DNA of 64,000 nucleotides from Notamacropus eugenii (Eukaryota > Chordata > Mammalia > Diprotodontia > Macropodidae): the NCBI RefSeq assembly GCF_028372415.1, contig NC_092875.1, positions 410,699,739-410,763,738 on the forward strand, in the 5' to 3' direction. Of the stretch, positions 56,016-64,000 are shown piece after piece. Numbering within the stretch: position 1 is the first letter of the stretch; each line of letters begins with the position of its first letter. The notes beneath the pieces were generated by a model. It was not told the DNA's origin and did not search any database. It was given only the letters and a program-made list of their open reading frames with translations. The position numbers and the translations under genes were made by a program.

Positions 56016-56650
56016 CATTGTGATGGCAATAAAATTAGGATCTTTTGCTATTTTTGTTCTGCTAAAAGTGCCTCTGATTGAATAATGTGACTAAAGAAGA
56101 TCTTTCCCAACAATTGATGGACCTGCCCATTGTGGGAAGCTTGATTAGGGGAGTTGTTTTGTCGAAAAGCCCCAAGCACCTTTTGTTTTTTCTATTGAGG
56201 CTCTGGGTCAGAGGATTATGCCCACTAGCTCAAAAAAAGGTATGAATACTATGAGGGTGAGGTTTTACTTTGGTGCTTATTGACTGGAAGTGTTTGTTTG
56301 GCCACATGAGAACTCTGAGAAGCTACTTTAAGGAGCCTCCCAGCTTTGAAAACTCAAATGTCTATGTTTCCCTCTCTGGTAACTATGATCAGACAGTTAC
56401 CTGTCTGTTGAATTATGATCAGGAAGAGGAAAACATGTCTATTGATATTTCATTTCTCTGTATTTTCTTTGAAGTTCAGGGTGCTGACTCCCCTGAACTA
56501 GGTGAATGATATATGTTCTTGGTTAAGGAATGATATATGTTCTCAATTAAAGTGATTGTTAACCCCTCAAAAGTTACGTTTCCTTGTATGAATGCAGACC
56601 TAAGAATATGTGATAGCAGGCCCCCCTTTATATGTTGGGGTAATTACTGA
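56016..56650 (+). mobile_element. LTR-like element inside the old L1
   Basis: A block of about 630 bp interrupts the L1 ORF2. It has a TATA-like box 'aaaggtatgaatactatgag' at about 56236-56255 and an 'aattaaagtg' polyadenylation-like signal at about 56545-56554. The spacing of roughly 300 bp fits a U3-R layout. L1 sequence with the same orientation lies on both sides. The exact TG...CA ends are unclear, although ACACA occurs near both borders. The frame 56270-56509 has no domain. Confidence 0.45.
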
Positions 56651-56935
56651 TACACATATGTAAAGTCTGAGGAGTTTGATGGGTTTATTTTCAATTCCGT
56701 GATTTTGCTGAATTCATTAATTGTTTAAATTTTTAGTTTAATTTTATTTGTGTAACAAATTATCATAATCCCCAAAGTGATCACTTTGTGACCAGTTTTT
56801 TTCTTTATTCATTTAAAATCTACTTCTTACCTTATTACTGTAGCTAGTTCCAGAACTTTATCAAATCAAAGTTGTGATAATGGGCATATTTGCTTTATTT
56901 CTAATCTTATCCCACAAAAAATTATACTTATTTCT
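56651..56935 (-). pseudogene. Old L1 ORF2 remnant, second part
   Basis: The antisense ORF2 resemblance resumes ('gatgggtttattttcaattc', 'ttttgctgaattcattaatt') and fades near 56935. It matches the region upstream of the RT active site. Confidence 0.5.
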
Positions 56936-56939
56936 GTGT

Positions 56940-57989
56940 CATGTGAGCAACAAGATGGCAGACTAGACATTTTCTCTGATCTTCAAAACCTCTTAAATCT
57001 GTCCAGAAAAGAAATTATATGTGGAAGAAAAATTCTTTTGAGGCAAAAACCTATGCTGCTCACCATGAGTTAGTCGCTGTAGGAAGAAGGTGTGATGCTT
57101 TGATTCAGTCCCCCAAAAAACCAAAATTGAATGAGAGAGGTTATTCATGGAGTGAGGATTAAGGAAAATGATGGAAGGGAAAGTCACAAGATGTCAAAAA
57201 GAAATCAAGAAGAAGATGTTTCAAAGACTTTGAACATGAACAGAGAAATCAATAGAAAAAACAGTAACAACAGAAACAAATATGGCTTCTAGATCTAGTA
57301 AATGAGTTAAAGTATCTATGAATAAATGCTTCAAAATAAAGGGAAAAGATCTAAAGTTTAGTGGGGTAGAGAATCCTGTGAAATTTGAAGGGAATGTGGA
57401 ATCACAACCCATTGTTCGTGAATGGTTCCAAAGAGAAATGAGAATATTAAGAACAGCATTGCTGTTCTGCATATCAGAATGGAACCTTTTCACCCTGCAA
57501 TGGCAAGTTTCACCAAAGAAAACAATGGAACAATGGTGTGAGAATAGAAACATATTGAATTTAAGGACTACCTAGAAGAAGAGAAACAAAATTAAGTAAA
57601 GCAAAAACATTAAGAAAAGAAACAAAAGGAAAAAGAAAATATGCTCACACTGCAAGTGAAACATGCTAATCTTAAAAATAGAATGTGCAGAGATGACCAC
57701 AGGTCTTTGAGAAAAACATGAGAGAAAAAAAAAAAACTTAACACCATAAGATGGAAAAAATAGAAGAGAACCACCTAGAACTTCTGAGCATGGAAAATTA
57801 AATTTTAGTTGAAAGAATTCAGAAATTGTCCCCAAAAATCCCCTGCAAACTCTCAGACATAAAGTGCTTGAATTTTACAATTTCATTTAGAAACAAGTTC
57901 TGCAAGCTGTAAGTAGAAAGATATCTAAATACAAAGAAAGGATATTAGAATGAAGCAAGACAATTCCTTACCCACAAAAAAAAAAAGGA
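56940..57989 (+). mobile_element. Probable old L1-type 5' end with ORF1 trace
   Basis: It starts with the retroelement-like box 'gcaacaagatggcagactag' and continues for about 1 kb of purine-rich, stop-filled sequence, ending in an A-run at 57977-57989. A fit to L1 ORF1 is possible, but I could align only short pieces. It may be a third type of ORF1-only or 3'-truncated element. The frames at 56993-57575 are not credible genes. Confidence 0.35.
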
Positions 57990-58917
57990 GGGAGGAGGAA
58001 GAGACAAGATGTCGGAGTGACAGCAACTACTCACCTAATCTCTTAGACAAACTCCTTCTGATACCTCTAAAAACAGAATCTGAACAAATTTTGAACGTAC
58101 AGTATCCAACAGAAGACAGACTGTGGCAGATTCACATACCAGGACAGAGTGGAAGGTCAATGGGAAGGATCTGTTCCACAAGGGTGGAAGAACCCACAGC
58201 ATACAGCACAGCATATCCCACTGCTGCACAGCCAAGCAGGAAAGCCCTGGGGAGGGTGGAATAGCAGAATGGCAGCCCAGGGCAGGAGAGCAGCTGAATC
58301 GAGTGAGTGACAGCCACTGAGACTCAGATATCAACCACAGCCCCTCCTGAGACTTTCAGTCCACAGATTAAATGCATGTAAGTCATCTACTTGAACTTCC
58401 AGGAGCCAAAATGGTGGTGTGATCAGTGAATGCTCTCTTCCCCTCCCCTTGTTGACCTCGAAAGAACCATAAAATATTTCCCCAGAAAAATTCTGGGTAA
58501 GTGGGATCAACAGAAGGGGTAAGCAGTCTCATAACACCTGAGGCTAGGAAAATTGCTAATGAATATTCCTCTTAGTGTGGGGGGAAGAACAGAGCTGTCT
58601 CAGGCAGCCTGAGCTCCAGGGGGCTGGAGCCTCATACTAGGACCCAGGCATGCCTCAGTGCTCCAGGGGAAGCAGGAAGACAATAGAGCAGCCAAGCTCA
58701 TCAAACTCTGACGTTGTCTTTGCTGTGAGCAGACCCATGAGCAGACCACACCTACCCCACATTTAACAAGCTAGCCGCAGGGCTAATCCAGGAAATACAA
58801 AACAAAAAGAAAAAAGGCACCTGTCCTTAACTTTCTCACACCAGCCACCTCAACATCAGGTTCTCCAGTTTGTAGCTGAAAGAACCAGAGGCCACAACAC
58901 ACAAAGCCTCACAGCAT

Positions 58918-59981
58918 GAACAAGAAGCAAAAGAGGAAGGAAAAGACGATAGAATCTTTTTATGGGAAAAAGGACCAAAACAGGAATACCAAAGAGGTCA
59001 GTACTGAGACTGGACTCCCATCTGAAACTTCAGAAGGGACTATGAACTGCTAGCATGCACAAACTGCTCTCCTGGAACAGCTGAAGAAGGAAATAGAGCA
59101 AAAACTGGCCAATGATTTTAAAAGTATGAAAAAAGAAATCTATGAAAAGAACAGTTTTTTAAAAAGAATAATTGAACAAATGGAAAAGGAAGCACAAAAT
59201 CTAACTGGGAAAATTGGACAAATGGAAAAGGAAGTACGAAACTAACGGGAGAAAATAAGTCTTTAAAAGAAATAATTGGACAGATGGAAAAGGAGATGCA
59301 AAAGTTAACTGAAGAAAACAATTTGATAAAAATTAGAATTGGGCAAATAGAAACTAATGACTCTATAAGACATCAAGAATCAGTCAAACAAAATCTAAAG
59401 AATGAAAAGATAGAAGAAAATGTAAAATATCTAATTGGAAAAACAACTGAACTGGAAAATCAGTCGAGGAGAGCAAATTTAAGAACTATTGGCCTACCAA
59501 AAAGCCACGATGAAAAAAAGAGTCCAGACAATATATTCCAAGAAATCATCAAGGATAACTGCCCAGAAGTGTTAGATCCCGAGGGCAAAATAGTCATTGA
59601 AAAAATCCACGTTCACCTTCCAAAAAGGATCCCAAACTAAAAACACTAAGAACTATTTTTGCCAAATTCCAGAACTATCAAGTGAAGGATAAAATACTCG
59701 AGGCAGCCAGAAAGAAATCATTCAAATACTGAGGAGCTACCATTAGGATCACATGGGACCTTGCAGTTTTTATATTAAAAGATAGAAGGAATTGGAATAT
59801 GATATTCTGTAAGGCAAAGGAGCTGGGACAACAACCCAATTACCCAGCAAAGTTCTGCATAACGTTTCAGGCAAGGAGAAAGTCATTCAATGAAATAAGG
59901 GATTTCCAGACTTTCCTGACAAAAAGAGCAGAACTCAATAGAAAATTCAATCTTCAAACACAGGTCTCAAGAGAGGCATAA
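58918..59981 (+). pseudogene. L1 ORF1p remnant (copy B)
   Basis: The start is MNKKQKRKEKTIESF. A TKEVSTETGLPSETSEGTMN segment follows, then a coiled coil with 42-bp repeats (about 59170-59320), the RRM-like domain (TTELENQSRRANLRTIGLPK), and a C-terminal domain at 59799-59981 ending in QVSREA and a stop. The longest open piece is 59284-59640. Visible lesions are a stop at about 59052 ('ctag'), a frameshift at about 59240 and a break near 59640-59735. The intact form would be about 350 residues. Confidence 0.85.
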
Positions 59982-60560
59982 AACGGTAAGCAGGAGAAAA
60001 GAAAAACTTGTTACTCAATTTCAGCAAACTCTTTACCTCTCTAGAAGGGAAGATGATATTTGTTAATCTTGAGAACTGTACATCTATTATGAAACATAAA
60101 TGGGTTGTACATATATAGAGGGAACAGGTATAAAGTAAATGATGTGTTGATAAAAATGTGATTAAAGCATGCAAAGGGATTGTAACAGGAGATGTGTAAA
60201 GGAGGAAACAGAAAATGGTAAATTACATCACAGGATGAAGTACGAAACTAAGAGGGAAAGAGGGGAGGGAGATGAGCATTGTTTGAGAGGTACACTCATG
60301 TGATTTGGTTCAAAGAGGGAACAATAAACTTAAGTATATAAATCTAACTACCTCTATAGGCAGTAGGAGGGGAAGGGGGAAGAAAAGAGAAGAGAAGCTA
60401 AAAGGGAGGGAAGAAGCAGTAAGGGTAGAGGGGAGTAAAAGGGAGGAAGGCTGAAAGAAGGAAGGGAAGACTGTGGGAGGTGGTGGGAAAAAGTGAAAAC
60501 TCTATAAAAGAGGGGAAGAGAGACAGGAGAATTAAAAGGATAAATAGTGGGAAGAGGATG
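59982..60560 (+). other. L1 inter-ORF spacer (copy B)
   Basis: A purine-rich spacer with no supported gene. The minus frame at 60354-60653 is the complement of GA-rich sequence. Copy A lacks the second half of this spacer because of its deletion. Confidence 0.65.
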
Positions 60561-60569
60561 GAGGGAAAG

Positions 60570-63500
60570 ACAGATTGTAATCATAACTGTGATGTGAACG
60601 GAATGAACTCTCCTATGAAATGGAGGTGGATAGCAGAATGGATTAAAAGCCATAATCCAACAATATGTTGTTTACAATAAACACATTTGAAATGGGGGGA
60701 TACACACAGGGTAAAGGTAAAAGTTTGGAGTAGTATATATTGTGCTTCAGCTGATGTAAGAAAAAGAGGGATAGCAATCCTAATCTCAGACAAAGCAAAA
60801 GCAGAATTAGATCTAATCAAAAGAGATAAGGAAGGAAATTATATCCTGCAAAAAGGCACCATAGATAATGAAGTAATATCATTACTAAACATGTATGCTC
60901 CCAGTGGTATAGCATTGAGATTCTTAGAGGAGAGGTTGGGGGAGTTAGAGCAAGAAATAAACAGCAAAAGTATACTAGTGGGGTACATCAACCTCCCTTC
61001 TGTGAACTTGATAAATCTAACCTCAGAATAAACAAGGAAGAAGTTAAGAAGGTGAATAAAACTCTGGATAAGGTAAGTATGATAGATCTCTGGAGAAAAT
61101 TGAATGGGGATAGCAAAGAATATACCTTTTTTCTCCGTGGTACATGGCACATGTACAAAAACTGACCACGTTCTAGCACATAAAAACCTCATAATCCAGT
61201 GCAGAAAGGCAGAGAGAGTCAATGCATCCTTTTCAGATCATAATGCAATATAAATTATATGTAATAAAAGGCCATGGAAAGATAAACCAAAAACTAATTG
61301 GAAACTAAATGATCTAATCCTAAAGAAGAAGTGTGTTAAACAACAAATCATAGAAACAATCAACAATTCAAGAGAATGACAGTAATAAGACAATTTACCA
61401 CATCTTCTGGGTTACTACAAAAGCAGTTCTTAGGGGAAGTTTTATATCTTTGAATGCCTACATGAATAAAATAGAGAAAAATGGGATTAATGACTTGGGC
61501 ATGCAGCTGAAAAAGCTAGAAAAAGAACAAATTAAAAACCCTCAAGTAAATACTAAATTAGAAATCCTGAAAACCAAAAGAGAGATTAATGAAATTGAAA
61601 TTAAGAAAACAATTGAAATAATAAATAAAGATAACAGTTGGTTTTATGAAAAAACTAACAAAATTGGTACACTTTTGGTCAATTCCATTTAAAAAAAGAG
61701 AGAAGAAAATCAAATTACCAATATCAAAACAAAGTGGTGAATTCACCTTCATTGAGGAGGAAGTTAAAACAATAATTAGAAATTATTTTGCTCAATTTTA
61801 TGTTCATAAATTCCAGAATCCAAATGAGATGGATAAGTATTTTAAAAAATATGAATTGCCCAGATTAGCAGAAGAGGAAGTTGAATACTTAAGTAACCCC
61901 ATCTCAGAAAAAGGCTTTGATCAAGCCATCAATGAACTCCCCAGGAAAAACATCTCCAGGACCAGATGGATTTACAAGTGAATTCTATAAAACATTTAAA
62001 CAATAGTTAATTCCAATACTACATAGACTATTTGGGAAAACTGGGGAAGAAGGAGTCCCCCCAAATTCTTTCTATGATACAAATATGGTTTTGATACCTA
62101 AACCAGGAAGAGACAAAACAGAGAAAGAAAATGATAGACCAAAATCTCTAATGAATATAGATGCAAAAATTTTAAATAGGATTTTAGAAAAAAGAATACA
62201 GAAACTTATCACGAGAATAATACATTATGATCAGATAGAATTCATACCAGGAATGCAGGGCTGGTTCAATATTAGAAAAACTATTAGCATTATTGATCAT
62301 ATCAACAATAAACCTAACAGAAACCACATGATTATCTCAATAGATATAGAGAAAGCTTTTGACAAAATACAACATCCATTCCTATTAAAAACACTGGAGA
62401 GCATATTAATAACGGGAACTTTCCAAAAAATAATAAGCAATATCTACCTAAAACCTTCGGCAAGCATTATATGCAATGGAGATAAGCTAGATGAATTTCC
62501 AATAAGATCAAGGGTGAAACAAGGATGTCCTTTATCACCACTATTATTCAATATGGTACTAGAAATCTTAGCTGTAGCAATTAGAGAAGATAAAGAAATA
62601 GAAGGAACTGGAATAGGTAAAGAAGAAACTAAATTATCACTCTTTGCTGATGATATGATGATATGCTTAGAGAATTTCAGAGATTCAAGTAAAAAACTAC
62701 TTGAAATAACAAACAACTTTGGCAAAGTTGTAGGTTACAAAATAAACCCGCACTAATCTTCTATATTCTTATATATTAATAACAAAACCCAACAGCAAGA
62801 TACAGAAAGAGAAATCCTATTTAAAGCTAGGGTAGACACTATAAAATATTAGGGAGTTTACCTGCCAAAACAAACCCAGGAACTATATGAACACAATTAC
62901 AAGACACTTTTCACACAAATAAAGTCATATCTAAGTGAGTGGAAAAATATCAGTTGCTTGTGGGTAGGCCAAGCCAATATAATAAAAATGACAATTCTAC
63001 CTAAATTAATTTTTGTATTTAGTGCCATACCAATCAAATTATCAGATAATTATTTTCTAGAACTGAAAAAAATAATATCAAAATTCATCTAAAAGAACAA
63101 AATAATATCAAGGGGACTAATGAAAAGGAATGCTAGGGAAGGTGGCCTAGCCATACAAGATCTCAAATTGCATTATAAAGCAGCAGTTATCAAAACCATT
63201 TGGTACTGGGTAAGAAACAGAAGAGTAGACAAGTACAATAAGCTAAGTGCTCAAGACACAGCAGGCAACGAATATAGTAATCTACTGTTTGATATACCCA
63301 AGGACTCCAGCTTCGGGGACAAGAATTCACTGTTGAACAAAAATTGCTGGGAAAACTGGATAACAGTGTGGCAGAGAGGAGGCATAGTCCAATGTCTGAC
63401 ACCGTACACATGAGTAAAGTACAAATGGGTACGCAATCTAGGTATAAAAATTGAAAGTATGCACAAATTGATGGAGCAAGAAATAGTGTATTTATCAGAT

Positions 63501-64000
63501 TTATGGCGAAGGGAAGAATTTTTGACTAAAGAAGAGATAGAAAGCATTATGAAGTGCATGATGGATAATTTTGATTACATTAAATTGAAAACTTTTTGCA
63601 CAACCAAACCCAGTGCAACCAAGATTCAGAGGGATGCAGAAAACTGGGAAAGAATTTTTGCAGCTAGTATCTGTGATACAGGCCTCATTTCTAAAATATA
63701 TAGAGAACTGAGTCAAATGTACAAAAGTAAAAGTCATTCTCCAATTCATAAATGGTCAAAGGATATGAAAAGGCAGTTTTCAGAGGAAGAAGTTAAAAGT
63801 ATCTATAGTCATATGAAAAAATGAGCTAAATTACTATTGATTAGAGAGATGCAACTCAAAACAACTTAGGTACCACATCACACCTATCAGATTGGTTAAC
63901 ATGAAAAAACAGGGAGATGATAAATATTGGAGAGCATATGGGAAAGTTGGAACACTAATTCATTGTTGGTGGAACTGTGAGCTGATCCAACCATTCTGGA
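60570..64000 (+). pseudogene. L1 ORF2p remnant, endonuclease and reverse transcriptase (copy B)
   Basis: The endonuclease runs from a 'DVNGMNSPMK' start through AEWIKSHNPTICCLQ (stop after CLQ at about 60680) to SKSILVGYINLPS, where GDFN has become GYIN. The RT is open for 223 codons at 62085-62756: [45 protein letters not shown] and [12 protein letters not shown] are present, so both catalytic Asp codons of the FADD box survive. The C-terminal part is open at 63120-63413 and 63459-63824, with a premature stop at 63822-63824. The Cys-rich end that follows has lost two cysteines. Frameshifts occur at about 61690 and 61950. Confidence 0.85.

Larger units (their letters stand above)
57990..64000 (+). 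mobile_element. L1 LINE, best preserved copy (copy B), continues past the right edge
   Basis: The 5' UTR has two start-like boxes, at 58003 ('gacaagatgtcggagtgac') and 58400 ('gagccaaaatggtggtgtg'), the second equivalent to the 5' end of copy A. ORF1, spacer and ORF2 follow in order, and the window ends about 700 bp before the expected 3' end. Open stretches are longer than in other copies, but both ORFs contain stops or frameshifts, so it is not an active element. Confidence 0.9.

Noticed and set aside
56270..56509. 79-codon plus frame as a small gene
   Set aside because: It lies in an LTR-like block inserted in L1 and has no homology that I recognise.
62085..62756. Copy B RT frame as an active enzyme
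   Set aside because: RT motifs are intact here, but the endonuclease has lost the GDFN Asp and ORF2 has stops and frameshifts at about 60680, 61690, 61950 and 63824.
1..64000. CRISPR array, prokaryotic operon, tRNA or rRNA genes
   Set aside because: Repeat content is purely mammalian and there is no cloverleaf apart from SINE heads, no regularly spaced repeat-spacer array and no ribosome-binding-site pattern.

Overview
The window looks like intergenic or deep intronic DNA from a metatherian (marsupial) genome. The case rests on repeat content: tRNA-derived CORE-SINEs of the MIR/THER1 kind, a SINE matching the marsupial MAR1 type (two copies), RTE-like retrotransposon pieces, a palindromic hAT-type MITE and many L1 copies whose ORF1, ORF2 and 3' UTR differ from placental L1. 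I see no intact host gene, no exon I can defend and no tRNA or rRNA gene. DNA is AT-rich and CpG-poor. Every open frame I could explain is a retroelement remnant, simple-sequence DNA or one processed pseudogene. Repeat family names come from recognising sequence by eye, without a library search.

Layout. 1-13.2 kb: older repeats in otherwise unrecognised sequence. These are an L2 (+) carrying a long inverted repeat, an RTE-like ORF2 fragment (-), an L2 3' end (-) with a hAT MITE in it, several MIR/THER1 SINEs, a GT/GA/GGAA microsatellite, an L1 3' end (-) and a full palindromic hAT MITE. 13.2-19.7 kb: an old ORF1 piece followed by a long L1 (copy A, +). 19.7-30.3 kb: mostly unrecognised, with SINEs, an old L1 3' end on each strand and an inverted pair of RTE-like repeats. 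30.8-37.9 kb: a decayed L1 (copy C, +) holding a second L1 tail (J), then the 5' part of another L1/HAL1-type element (D), cut off at a fragment of an endogenous retrovirus (LTR plus primer-binding-site-like motif, -). 37.9-42.6 kb: unrecognised DNA, two stacked L1 tails (-), SINEs and an L3/CR1-like tail with a MAR1 insertion. 42.6-52.3 kb: a cluster of ORF1-only L1 derivatives (HAL1 type: E1/E2, G, F), including a three-level nest. 52.3-54.8 kb: an old L1 tail split by a processed UQCRC1 pseudogene. 55.2-56.9 kb: an old L1 ORF2 (-) split by an LTR-like element. 56.9-64 kb: an L1-like fragment and then L1 copy B (+), which runs off the right edge and is the best preserved L1 here.

Nothing works together as a functional system. 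What the window records is a layered history of L1-driven retrotransposition: autonomous L1s, ORF1-only HAL1 elements, SINEs and an mRNA copy, all consistent with use of the L1 or RTE machinery. The most informative items are the HAL1 nest with its 10-bp target-site duplication, the 24-bp and 42-bp in-frame repeats inside ORF1, the UQCRC1 retrocopy with a 12-bp duplication, and the long inverted repeat near 3.8 kb.
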